A stretch of 64,000 bases of DNA from Plantago elongata (lineage: Eukaryota; Streptophyta; Magnoliopsida; Lamiales; Plantaginaceae). The notes under the pieces were generated by a model. That model searched no databases. It had not been told where the DNA came from and was given only the letters and a program-made list of their open reading frames with translations. Shown here in pieces: positions 12,265 to 24,291 of this stretch. Location: NCBI GenBank assembly GCA_036897095.1, contig JAYMSP010000110.1, positions 17,406 through 81,405 of the forward strand, read 5' to 3'. The translations under genes and the position numbers were made by a program. How positions within the stretch are numbered: position 1 is the stretch's first letter; every line of letters starts with the position of its first letter.

Positions 12265-13163
12265 CTTTGACCTATACATTATAAAACCTGCAGTTAGACC
12301 TATACAATTAAAGAGTTATAAAGGAGAAAGGGCGAAGAAGATGATGATGACAAGAAAAGTAACATCCTAAATGACCTGGGATTTTAGAGTATAGACACTC
12401 TTAATTATCACAAGTGCAACCTCCAAACTTAATGTGATTCAAATTGGCTCTCCAATAACAAGGCCATCTCCAATGGTTACTCTCCCTTAGTGCCCACCTT
12501 TTCTCTCTTCCTGATCACCTCTTCATGACTCAATACCCAACCCACCAAAACCTACTCTAGCGGTCCAAAACCCATCCTTTACTTTTCACCAACCGACTCT
12601 AGCGGTCCAAAACCCGTTCTTTAATTTTCAAATTAATTCCGTTTATAAAATTACATTCAAAATTATTTATAGCGGGTCAGTTATAATTAAACAACACAAT
12701 ATACATATAGTAACTTACAATAAACAATGACCTTTTCTTACAATACATCGAACTTACAAGGAAAAGAAAAATAAAGAACATTGAACTAAGCATTTTGCTG
12801 TTAGGACTTGGGAGGAGGTAGGATTTCTAGAAGAAATCGAAACAATTAAGAAAAATTAACCTGAAATAGAGTTTTTCACTTATTTGTATGTGACTTTTTA
12901 ATTGTTTTAAAGATCACCATTGTATTTTACACCTAATAAATCTTCATATTTTTACTCTGACAACATCGCTGTAGTATTCTCAGAGACCATGTCATTTGAT
13001 CATGAGTTAGAAAGAAGAAAAACGGAAATGGAGATGTTGCTGTAAAAATTACCAAATTTATTATGTGTGTGTGTGTGTGTGTGGGGGGGGGGGGTCATAG
13101 GCATATGTTGTCTATGGTTTTTGTTACAAGGTGTTTAAGCTTATTATTTTTAACTCTTTGCAG
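12265..13163. other. Junction region between two truncated genes, with repeat traces
   Basis: This is the stretch where the 5' parts of both the SGR2-like and ALA1-like genes should begin; neither continues into it. It contains a duplicated 35 bp unit at 12554-12588 and 12596-12630 (core TCTAGCGGTCCAAAACCC). A phrase near 12470 (CATCTCCAATGG) is of a kind seen at ends of plant MITEs. At 13065-13094 there is a (GT)n tract followed by a G run. No coding potential is recognised. Confidence 0.5.
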
Positions 13164-14529
13164 CTTTTCGAACTAGCAAGCAAATGTTCCGTGGTTTTAT
13201 GTTGCCGGGTAGCTCCATTGCAGAAAGCTGGAATAGTTGCACTGATAAAGAATAGAACTGATGACATGACCCTTGCCATTGGTGATGGTATGTTGACATA
13301 CATTTCTGGCATGGGAAATAAATAAAATTCAAGCTTTTAAAAGAACACAAGTCTATTGAACTGTGTCTTATGAGCAATTTTTTGAATAAAAAATTAACTC
13401 TGCTAGGGCATGTCTTTCAGGTGCAAATGACGTTTCCATGATTCAAATGGCCGATGTGGGTATAGGAATTAGTGGCCAAGAGGGTCGGCAAGCTGTCATG
13501 GCATCAGATTTTGCAATGGGTCAGTTCAGATTTTTGGTCCCATTATTATTGGTACACGGACATTGGAATTATCAGCGGATGAGCTATATGATGCTATACA
13601 ACTTCTATAGGAACGCAGTTTTCGTTCTGATACTATTCTGGTGAGTGGCTAGATTTACACTATCCATTATGTTATATAATGCAATATGCCTGTTAACTAA
13701 CAAAGCATGCTGCTTATCTAGGTATGTTTTATTTACCGCCTACACACTGACCACGGCTATAACTGATTGGAGCAGTGTGTTATATTCCGTAATATACACA
13801 TCTGTACCCACAGTCATCCTCGGAGTATTTGACAAGGATTTAAGTAGACGTACTCTGATGAAGCATCCTCAACTTTATGGGGCTGGACAAAGACGTGAAA
13901 GCTACAACGGAAAGTTATTCTGGTTAACAATGCTTGACACTCTGTGGCAAAGCGTAGCTGTCTTCTTCGTACCTGTCCTTGCATACTGGGGAAGCAACAT
14001 TGATAGTTCAAGCTTGGGAGATCTTTGGACCGTTTCAGCGGTAGTACTGGTTAACGTACATTTGGCCATGGACGTCACTCGTTGGTATTGGATTAGTCAT
14101 GCAGCCATTTGGGGCTCTATCACCATTACTTTCATTTGTGTCATGGTCATTGATGCTCTACCAATGCTGCCTGGTTACTGGTAAGTTTGGCCAACCTAGT
14201 TTAAATCCGCCTGCTATTTACAAAATCAGAAGATAGTAAAAATGCTTGTTTTTTTCTTTCTTTCTGGAAACTGAACCTGGGATTGATTATTCGGTTGATA
14301 TTCTTGCAGGGCCTTCTTTCACATAGCTGGTACTGCACAGTTTTGGTTGTGTTTGCTCGGTGTCACGGTGGGAGCACTTGTTCCTCGTTTCCTGGTTAAA
14401 GTCTTCGTTCAGTACTGTATGCCCACCGACATTCAGATTGCACGGGAAGCAGAAAAATATAGAAATTTAAGCGGATCACATGAGGCGGAAGTAGAAATGA
14501 ACCGTATTTTTGATCCACCACGGACATGA
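13164..14529 (+). pseudogene. ALA1: ALA1-type P4-ATPase (phospholipid flippase), C-terminal fragment (5'-truncated)
   Basis: Four in-phase exons, 13164-13287, 13421-13640, 13722-14180 and 14310-14529, encode 340 residues to a TGA stop. They hold the end of the P domain (LCCRVAPLQKAGIV, then [20 protein letters not shown] split across exons) and the last membrane helices of a P4-ATPase ([42 protein letters not shown]). Intact flippases are about 1,150 residues. The actuator domain and the DKTG phosphorylation site are absent, and no upstream exon is found in the preceding 2 kb. Closest by memory is ALA1, a plasma-membrane aminophospholipid flippase. The remaining frame is open, which suggests a recent break or an assembly artefact rather than an old pseudogene. 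Confidence 0.85.
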
Positions 14530-15461
14530 TATGTATTTAATTTTTTTGTTCACATGAGTTTTTTGGTGTAAATTTTGATTCTTTAAGGTGGTGCTTCACA
14601 CTAGATGGTCCTTGAGAAGGATGGAGATGGAGTTACTGTTAGTTAGGCTGTATTCTTGGTAGATGCTGTAACTGTACATTATTACATATTATGGTTTGCA
14701 ATACAGAGATAAAAAAAAAAGTTGAATGAATGAAGAGAACAGGGTTCAAATTGCTTATGTACTTTTGATGAAAGTTGCATTCTCTAGTCTTGATGTTTTG
14801 CTTAACCACTGTATGAACCAACTCAAGAAACCTACTTGGGAATCTGATACCCAGAATCTTTTATACTACCAAATGCCAAACCTGATATAAATTTCACCAC
14901 GAATCTGATCACCAAGGCGGTAGTAGTCAATTTCATGCCACAATGACGAATTTGGTAACCGAGTATCCAAAGTCGAAAATTTCCAGTGATTGCGGCCACA
15001 GAATGACCGGACGTGAAGGGTCAGCACTTGCTTCCCCGACCATGTTAGACCCAAGTTAGTCACTTTGAAACTCAACTACTTACCGTATGAAGTTACTATT
15101 CGTGTAATGAAATGAAAAATTATTATCTAAACCATGTCGACTCGTATTGGACTCAAACTGCAGCATTTTGGGCCAATCTTCTGAGTTCTGAGGCAAAGAA
15201 CGCTCTTTTTGGGCCCAAATCGTTCTGTAACTGCACAGACACTCCTCGTTCTGTGCAGAATCGTACACACCATACATACAGCCAGTCAGCTTCGCCACTC
15301 ACCAGTGTAGAGGTAAAGCTTAGCCCACTATACTCAGAATCTCTCAGAGAAAATAAAATAGGATACACAGGGTTTCACGTTTAACATTTCTTTATCAGAG
15401 CATGATTGATTGATTGATTGATTGATTGGTTCATGAATTTCTTATTCAAGGTTGGGTTTTA
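14530..15461. other. 3' flank of ALA1 fragment and promoter/5' UTR of histidinol dehydrogenase
   Basis: An A run at 14709-14718 and an AT-rich stretch follow the ALA1-like stop. The region 14870-15080 is non-repetitive in appearance without a recognisable gene. A (GATT)n simple repeat at about 15403-15428, some 34 bases before the HDH start codon, probably lies in the HDH 5' UTR. Confidence 0.5.
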
Positions 15462-18400
15462 ATGGACTGTTGCAGACCTCTTTCCGTCAATCGAACCGTT
15501 GCCATCTCTTCCAATTTCCCACCTTTTTCACCCGCATCAAGTTTTCAGTATCGGATTTCCTCTCATTCTAGGCGAGGTGATTTTTACGTCCCCTTTTCTA
15601 TTTTCTAAAGATTGTATTTTAACGCAAATGTTGCCAATTAAGATTGTATTTTTACTCAAATGTTGCAATTTTTGGAGATTACACTTACTGTCTACCTTTT
15701 ATGGATAATTTGAAATTGGTTTTGAAGTGGAAATGTAGAAGTTGTAGATGGCCCTTTTCATTTTGGGAGTTGAGATTACATGTCAATGTTTTGATTCTGG
15801 AATTGTAGCTAAGGTTTGTTGGTGGGTACTGGACTACTGGTCGGTTCACATGTTGTTGCATTTTTCGATACCCTCTGTTTCTATAGATTATAGATAGTGA
15901 TGGCGTTTGTGGGTTGTGAACTAGAAGGAATGTAGGATCATCATTGACTTTGAGATTGTTTCATGCTTTAGCTGAATAGTTCTTCCTTTCATGGCATGTT
16001 GGAGATGCTTGTGAGAATGTTTCCATGTTCATTTTGATTTTTGAGGCATCAATGTCTTGTGATTGTGGCATTTGGTCTGCAACTAAACAAAAGAAAGATA
16101 GCTTGAACTTTTGGGAAAATCATAATGGTTTCATCTATAATAGATTAGGATTATGTAACTTGTTTCTGTTTCGTTCCGAAGGCTTAATGGGATGGTAGAA
16201 TGAGTAAAGGTCTACTGTCTTATCTTATATGAGTGAATAGTGAAATACACCGCCATTTAGTTGTAAAAAAATCATCATAGAGCACAACTGGGAAGATTTA
16301 TGAGTATGTTATTGGCTTGGTGAAACTATTATATCTGCAATAGTCTTCGTAAGTATCGTAGCTGATGAAAAGATAAAATTATTATATTTGAATTTTGTTA
16401 TTGAAACTTTCTACTTTTCCTACCAATCTGAATTTTGTGCTACTTATAATAGGATTATTACAATACACTACGAATTGCTCAATGAAGTCGTATAAGCTGT
16501 CAGAGCTCAATACGATCCAGGTTGATAGCCTCAAAGCTCGTCCACGAATTGATTTTTCTTCGATTTTTGGTGTGGTGAGCCTTCTTCATTTTTGCAGATT
16601 CTTAAGTATTTTTTTGTTTTATTATCATACAAATACTTCCACGATATCATCTTGTCAAATTTGAACTATTGACACTAATCTGACATTATATTGGCACTCA
16701 GGTTCAGCCCATTGTTGATGATGTGAGGAGTAGAGGGGATGCAGCTGTTAAAGAGTCAGTGTTTCATTACTTTATTTTTTTTTTTAGAAACGGCAAAGGT
16801 GTTTCATTACTTTATGCTTATGCTCTATCCTTTTGTTATGAGAACTGGGGGAAAATCAATGAATCATTTAGTCCCTGTACTGAACACAGCTTGCAGAATT
16901 ATGAAGCTCAAAGATGTTGGACATAAACAGTGTCATTGTTGTATGCAGAACATGTTGTTAGTGTTATAAGATTGAATTAGCTTTAGAAAAATATCACTTT
17001 TGTTCTTTGATACTCGTATAAGTGATGTCAAGTATGCAGAGAAGGCAGACAATTGTGTTGGACTGTCAAAAACATTTTACTTCCATCAGTTCCATGTCTA
17101 GTTTGTTTGGAAGTGTTGCATAGTGATAGTGGGGTATCAAATATAGAACACATGCATTTAGTAGCCTGAAAATTGTCATGCAATTTCTTGCATACATGCA
17201 TCTCCCATGAGTTAAAGCTAAAAGGTCCTTTTCTTTCTTTTTCCTCTAGAGTCACTGAGTGATACTTTGACTTATATTATTTTCTTCTTCTGGCAGCTAT
17301 ACAATGCGTTTTGACAAAGTTAAGCTCGAAATCATTGTTGAGAATGTCAGTGATCTTCCAGATCCAGTGGTATATATTCTTTCTACAGAATCTCATGAAA
17401 TTTGTATATGATTCAATCACGCTACTTGGTGTTGTGCAAACATTAATCTGCCACATAGTTGCTAACTATCTGTCATTTCCAGCTTGATCCAGCTGTCAAA
17501 GAGGCATTTGATGTGGCTTACAGTAATATTTTTGCTTTCCATACGGCACAGAAGCCAGTTGAGAAAATTGTTGAGAACATGAAAGTAAATGCTGTCACTT
17601 TGTACTATACTAATATGGATCCTAAATCAAGTCGTTTTAGGCTCATCGTCAATTTTTTTGCAGGGTGTTAGATGTAAAAGAGTGGCACGTAGTATTTCAT
17701 CTGTTGGCCTATATGTTCCTGGTGGGACTGCTGTATTACCTTCAACAGCTCTGATGCTTGCAGTTGTATGTTGACCTGATCACCTATATCAGTTGTGTAT
17801 ACAGATTTTTGTAAAGTTCTCAGTTCTCACTTTGCATTGCGCATTTTGTAAATCAGCCTGCCCAGATTGCTGGGTGCAAAACCATTGTACTTGCAACTCC
17901 TCCTGCTCAAGATGGCAGCATCTGTAAGGTAGTTCTCCCCTTCAAGTTTTTCTTTCTTGATTGTTTTATGGCCCACAATCTTACTTTTCTTCTTTCTAGG
18001 AGGTTTTGTATTGTGCTAAGAAAGCTGGCGTTACACATATTCTTAAAGCTGGGGGTGCTCAGGTCATGATGCCATATATTCTCAATATATATACTGTGTA
18101 AGGGTGCTTGCTTTGAGCCAACTGACATTTGAAACTATGATGCTCAGGCAATTTCAGCTATGGCATGGGGGACACAATCTTGCCCTAAGGTATCACTTTC
18201 TACTCCATTTTTACACTGAGGTAATATTGTGATGTGGCCAAATGAAATTTGGTCTCCTTATTACACGCCAGACTTGTGTTCTAGGGATGTATTGCCGCAT
18301 TAAAGTTTTCTTTCATTTGTGTATATGGGTCAAATGAATAAGCTTTGAGAACAAAAAAGAATTTGATTCCTGCTGCTTTAAGTAAAATCTTTTGTTCATT

Positions 18401-20370
18401 AATTTTGTCGTCTCATGTTTAAACCAAGACCCAATAATTCCTGACAATTTTTGTTGCAGGTTGAGAAGATATATGGGCCTGGAAATCAATATGTCACTGC
18501 TGCAAAAATGATTCTCCAGGTAATCAAGAATTTAACTTATACGTAACACATTTGATATTCTTTTAGGTTAAACAATACTCCTATGTTGATAGCACGCATG
18601 ATACCAGCTGCCAGTTTGCTAAAGTTATACTGTTTCTTATGCAGAATAGTGAGGCTATGATATCGATTGACATGCCTGCCGGACCATCAGAAGTACTCGT
18701 AATTGCTGATAAGCATGCCAGCCCCGTTCATATAGCATCCGATTTACTTTCACAGGTTTCTACTCTTACATAATAATTTAATATGTTTAGCTTATGTGGA
18801 AACAAATTCCCTATTTTTTGCTTGCATTTCATTGTTACAGAAGTGCTTGATATGGATAGTCACTCTCTCTTTAGTTTCGTTATGAATTTGAAAGTTTATT
18901 AAACAACACAATAACCTTAGATCTCACAAAAGAGAGAGATCAAGAAGAAAAATTTAATCAACTCCCACAATTCAGTATCTAAATAACTCAATTTTTTTCT
19001 ATATCCAATACTGATTCATGTACATCATGGTACTAGTAACATGATTTCCAAACTTCCAATAATGATGCATCACTATTCTCTTTTCTTGAAGTGTAAAGAT
19101 TATGTTCCTGATTTCAGGCAGAGCATGGCCCCGACAGTCAAGTTGTTCTTGTAGTTGCCGGTGAGGACGTGGATATAAAGGCTATTGAAGATGAAATAAA
19201 GAATCAATGTGATAAGCTTTCTAGGGGAGAGTTTGCTTCAAAAGCACTCAGTCACAGCTTTACTGTTTTTGCACGCGATATGGTTGAGGTTCGCATAATC
19301 ATCAATTTTCATGTTACACGAAAATAAGTTAAGCTGTGCTTTCAATGCTGTTGGTAAAGTAGAAGGTGCAAGTTGTAGAAAATAAGTTTAAATCAGTCGA
19401 GAACTGCAGGTGTTTGCCAGCATAGTCTAATGCAAGCAGTAGCTGAAGTTCTAGATGATAATAGTGTAAAACAATGATTAAATTGATGTGAAAAATATGT
19501 GTATGTATATATGGGCCTGGGAGGGATAGTTTTCCAAATTATTTAAAATGATTTAGAGCACTAAAGCTTCTGCTTATTTGACCCCCAAGCATTGCAAAAT
19601 CCAATCGATGCAAAATAAATTTACCAATGGAATTGTTTGCCCAATCTTAACAACTTTCAAGCCATTATTGACTCAGTGGAGGGAATGCTTCTGCTACTTC
19701 CCATAAAATGTTCCCTGAATCTTGTCCAAGGACTATATTCACACCATGGAAAGCTCAGTGGTGATCATTTCCACCTTTAAGAACTCCCTTGATCATCCCG
19801 GATTCCCAGTGTTGGTTTTGTTCTTTGCATTATATAGTATTGTATCTTGGGCTACTTTTAGCCTAATTGTTTTGATCTGTCTCTTCAGGCTATTTCTTTC
19901 TCCAACTTATATGCACCTGAGCATTTGATAATCAATGTGCAAGATGCTGAGAAGTGGGAAATTTTGGTTGAGAATGCAGGTAATGTTTTTGTAACATGCA
20001 TCTGCAAGTCCACTTTCTAACTCGTGCTAGTTTTGCTATCTCGATGTATGCCTGACAAAGGTTTTTCTGTTAATGCTTAAACTACATGGCAGGTTCTGTA
20101 TTTTTGGGTCCATGGACACCTGAGAGTGTAGGAGACTATGCAAGTGGAACCAACCATGTGTTACCAACATATGGTTATGCAAGAATGTACAGTGGAGTAT
20201 CATTAGACTCATTCTTGAAGTATATCACAGTGCAGTCACTCACAGAAGAAGGCTTAAGAAAACTTGGGCCTTTTGTAGCAACTATGGCTGAAGTTGAGGG
20301 GCTTGATGCCCACAAGAGAGCCGTAACTCTCCGGCTGCAGGACATTGAAGCTAAGCAAGTGGCAAAATAG
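15462..20370 (+). CDS. HISN8: Histidinol dehydrogenase, chloroplastic
   Basis: The enzyme catalyses the last two steps of histidine synthesis, L-histidinol to L-histidine with two NAD, in plastids. Fourteen phase-consistent exons give 484 residues: 15462-15576, 16453-16574, 16702-16754, 17297-17369, 17483-17584, 17664-17765, 17857-17928, 18000-18062, 18148-18189, 18460-18519, 18645-18755, 19118-19288, 19889-19979, 20093-20370. Residues 1-45 are Ser/Arg-rich with few acids, fitting a transit peptide; the mature part starts near MKSYKLSEL. Expected Zn ligands are present: Gln305 and His308 (LLSQAEHG), Asp407 ([10 protein letters not shown]) and His466 (GLDAHKRA), as is the catalytic pair Glu373-His374 (YAPEHLI). 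The length fits plant HDH and no defect is seen. A SINE remnant sits in intron 3. The downstream neighbour is convergent. Confidence 0.96.
16770..16799 (-). mobile_element. Truncated SINE end with target-site duplication, in HDH intron 3
   Basis: A T run followed by AGAAACGGCAAAG is flanked on both sides by GTGTTTCATTACTTTA (left copy about 16759-16774, right copy about 16799-16814). The same T-run plus GAAACGGCTAAG ends the complete SINE at 48.86 kb, so this is a 3'-only copy inserted in minus orientation. The perfect duplication indicates L1-type retroposition and a fairly young insertion. Confidence 0.7.
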
Positions 20371-20968
20371 CATGAGACTGTTCGATTTTTTTTATTTTTT
20401 AAAATTTTTTGTGGAGTGGAGAAGCCCTTCGATTGGCTATCCACGAAATCATAATGTCCAACTATCCCAAGGCAAAGTCGCTGTTGTACAATTTCTGAAT
20501 TGGAATAATATCATGGTTTTGTATTTTTGTTTCATAATTTAACAGAAGAGTAATAAACATTTCTTGTTCTGGTTTAAAACACTGTTGAACTTGAATGAAT
20601 TTGAACTTTGATCTCTCAGTAACTTACCTTTCTGGCTAACAGCAACAAGGCGATGCTATATTTGCTAGTTAAACAGAACATTTTCAGTCACATGGTCTAG
20701 CAGACTTGTCGATGGAAGTATTTTGTGCAGAAACTGACAATCCATGGCTGAACAATTCAGAATAAGAACAACAGGTCGAAGTATTTTGAACAGAAACTGG
20801 CAAGCGATGGTTAAACAATTCAGAATGAGAATAGCAGGCCTTGAGCATGAAACTGATGCATCACAAAAATACCATCCATATATATTACAATCCGGGTAAA
20901 ATCCTGCTCTGAACGGTATACATTACAATATATACATTAATGTTACTATAACCTAATATAAAGGCGGA
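20371..20968. other. Convergent 3' flanks of HDH and the receptor-like pseudokinase, with tandem duplication
   Basis: No gene is present. About 65 bases at 20708-20773 are repeated at 20775-20838 (shared cores GAAGTATTTTG, CAGAAACTG, AACAATTCAGAAT). The region should hold both polyadenylation zones. Confidence 0.55.
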
Positions 20969-23900
20969 TTATTCTATGATGATTGGTACATGAACAGGGG
21001 AGTTTTCTCTGCTGTTGGTGTCGAGAAGCCATGAATCTTGAACCTGAGCCGCAAACTGCAAATTCCATATGACATCTTCGACTGTAGGCCTCTCCGAGGG
21101 TTCATTTGATAAACACCTGATGCAAAGCTCAAGGAGAGTCTTGAGTGACTCATCTGAACATTCCTTTTGAATTGCTGGATCTAAGACATTCCTTTGAGCT
21201 ACTTCGTCTGCTGCTAGGCTTGCTGATAACTGAGCACATATCACAGGAGCAAATTAAGTCAAACATGTTGAAACCGGAGGAATAAATAGGTGAATGAACA
21301 TTCAAGCAGTTTGGAACTCGATGAACTTACTATGTCCGTGGAGACGAGAACATCATATTCGGAATTGATTTGCCTTCCGACTAAACTTTCAAGCAGAATC
21401 ACTCCCAAGTCATAAACATCATCTTTCATGCCAATGCTTGACCTGCCAATATGCGGAAGTTCCAAATATAAGTGATGTAGCAGATCTAGAACAATGAGAA
21501 ACCACTGATTTGACATTGCTGGTTTTGTGATTCATCAAGATACTGAAGCAATTGATAATACATCTCTACAAACAAGAACCTTGAAGAATAAAAACCCTTA
21601 CATTGATTTGGCATTTTCCTTAGACCCATGGGAAGAGGCTCCCACTTCACCCTGAATGAAGCCACAATACAAGAAATGAATTCAGTCATGACTTCTAGAT
21701 ATCGAAGCACATTTGAGAAAATCGTTTGCAGAGAAGTGATGAGTAGATTAAGAACATTTGACTTACAGATCTCCTTGTGTCTACCAACAGAGGTATGCTA
21801 TATTTGCTGATCTTGACATGGTGATCATGGTCTAACAGAATATCTGTTATTTTGAGATTATTTGAATAAACTCCTGGTACAATCCCCGTGTGAAGAAACT
21901 GCATGCCCTTTGCAACTCCAATCACAGCTCCGATTCTCTGTGTCCACGAGAACCTTTCTTTTGGCTGACACTCTGTAAACAAGTACAGTCAATACAAAGG
22001 TGTCTCAAGTCTTTCATGTACATGCATGGTATACATAATCTTGAAATCAAAACATATTAGAGATGAAACAGACTTAAGTCGTAAATCCGTATAACATGTC
22101 CACATACAAGTAACTATATATACCAGATATAAATCTTCTGAGGCTCCCATTTGGCACATACTCAAAGAGGAGGAATATTTGGCTGATGGTTGAATCATCT
22201 TGTAAGCACTCAAAAGAGTGGCCAATTGCACTGGCCAAATGGCAGTGCCTGAGCTTTGAGATTAACTCGATTTGATGCGTATACACCTGTATGTTCTGCT
22301 TCTTTTTCACTTTCAGGCTTCTTACTGCAACTTTAGTCCCGTCTGTGAGCCGTCCTTTATGTACCTGTGCATACAAGGTTGCTTATATGTGAGAAAAGTT
22401 TATACCGGAACCTGCTGATTTCGGTGTTAAAAATGTGGACTCGAGCTTAATACATAAACATGTCTCCATACACCATAAGCATTTCTTTTAAGTTATATTG
22501 AAGACATCATGTAGCTCAAATATCCAGAAATTCATTTCATTCGTACACGCTCCTTGAGATCAAATGCTGATAAAGAGAAGCTCAAAACTCGAAAATGCAT
22601 GTAAATTGTAGTATGTTAACAGAGGAATCAATCTTAGCTCAAAGATTACTACTTTAAATGACAAACAATAATTGGCAAAAGATATATTTGGATAATCAGG
22701 ACTATCATGAACCACAGAACAAGGAGAATATATACCTGCCCATTAGAACCATCACCAAGACGATTCGACTCATGGAAGTTATTCGTAGCCTCCTTAACTT
22801 CATGCACCACAAAGGTCCTATAAGCTGGAATCCCTTGTGCCCCCAACTTCATTGTATCAGATATATACCCTGCAAACCCACATTCAATTCTAAACTCAAT
22901 GCAACAATGAATATAAATTAGAAAACTACTAAAAGTGCGGAACAAGTGCACAACAACTCACTTGCATCCTGAAGTAGCTTTAGTGTATTCCCTGGACCGG
23001 AAACCTTGTCAACAATCAATTTCGTTTTCGGAACTTTATTCTCATAGTAATCCCTGCAAACTTCCTTCTTCACAAACACGAAAGCCAGCCAAAAAATCGC
23101 AAACGCTCCAACAACCCCACCGACCATGCTAGATGCAAGAACCACTTTACCTTTAGGCCTCTTCACCTTTTCCTTGGGTGAAATAGTCACAGCCAAAGCT
23201 TCAGTACGACAAACAGCATAAGGATGCTGGTTTTTATGAAATCTTCTATCCAAACAATTCCCATTGTACAAAACAACTCTACTCTTCATACAATCAGGCA
23301 AGTCACCGGTGAACCGATTTCCAGTCAAGTTCACAAACACAAGGTTAGCATTGCAAGACATGTTTGCCAACAGCTTACCAGTGAACTTATTCCCACCAAT
23401 ATCTAACAAACTTAATGATGGAAGAGCGAAAACAGAAGGCGAAAACGGTCCAACAAGCTGATTTGAAGAAACATCTAGCTGCTGAAGCTGGTTACAAGAA
23501 CTCAAATCATCAGTTACTACAGAATGAAAACTGTTATTTCTCAACACCAAAGAAACCAACTTTTTAGGCAAAAGAGGAAATCTTGGTCCAAGATTATTGT
23601 TTCCCAAATCAAGAAGTTGAAGATTTGTTAAGGAATCAAGTCCATTCACTTCACCTGACAAATTATTTCCAGACAACACCAAAGTCCTTAAACTACTCGC
23701 ATTTGCCAACACATTAGGAAAATAACCACTAAATGAATTGTTCCTAAAACTCAGCACACTCAATCCAGGAAAACCACCTATCCAACCTGGAATTGTACCA
23801 CTGAACACATTATTGTCCAGTATCAAAGTTTGCAAGCTTCTCAAAGATGAAATCTCAAGTGGGATTGATCCACTCAAGGCATTTGAGCTTATGTTGAGTA

Positions 23901-24291
23901 TCTCAAGAGAAGAAAGGTTCCCTATAAGTGAAGGCAACGGACCCTTTAGGCCTAATGACACCAAGGTGAGAACTTTCAAGTTTGGCAAGCTAGTAAGAGT
24001 TGAGAAAAACACAAAAGTTGAGAAATCTTGGTTTAAACTAGGGAAGAATCTGTTTCCTGTCAAATGAAGCTGTGTGATATTGTCTTCATAGCAAGAAATG
24101 GTGAGGACTTGAGTTGGCTCCATGTTGCAAAAGTCTTGTGAGGTTTCAGTCTCAGTTAGCTCTTGTGGAAAGTTGAGCTGCTGCTTTATTTTCAGCATGG
24201 CAAGGTACTGAGAAGAAGGTAGCTGAGCTGAGCAATGGAGTGTGAGAGAAAGTGAGATGAAGAAGATGAAGTAGTAACAGAGATTTGCCAT
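20969..24291 (-). CDS. LRR receptor-like protein with inactive kinase domain
   Basis: Seven exons encode 777 residues: 24291-22962, 22869-22736, 22364-22124, 21972-21767, 21651-21602, 21442-21331, 21229-20969. Residues 1-22 form a signal peptide; leucine-rich repeats run from about 70 to 345, and a membrane helix spans 383-407. The cytosolic domain (about 460-760) is kinase-shaped but lacks catalytic residues. The VAIK lysine is Arg503 (VAVRSL), HRD is replaced by Ser605-Asn606-Asn607 before LKITDILLD, and DFG is replaced by Lys625-Tyr626-Ser627. A glycine loop LGDGSNGQV remains. It matches the plant family annotated as probable inactive LRR receptor-like kinases (At3g03770/At5g14210/At1g14390 group, from memory). 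It probably signals as a scaffold at the plasma membrane; ligand and partners are unknown. The frame is intact. Confidence 0.93.

Noticed and set aside
15426-15461. HDH start codon upstream at 15426
   Set aside because: An in-frame ATG exists there but lies next to the (GATT)n repeat; the ATG at 15462 starts MDCCRP, similar to known plant HDH N-termini.
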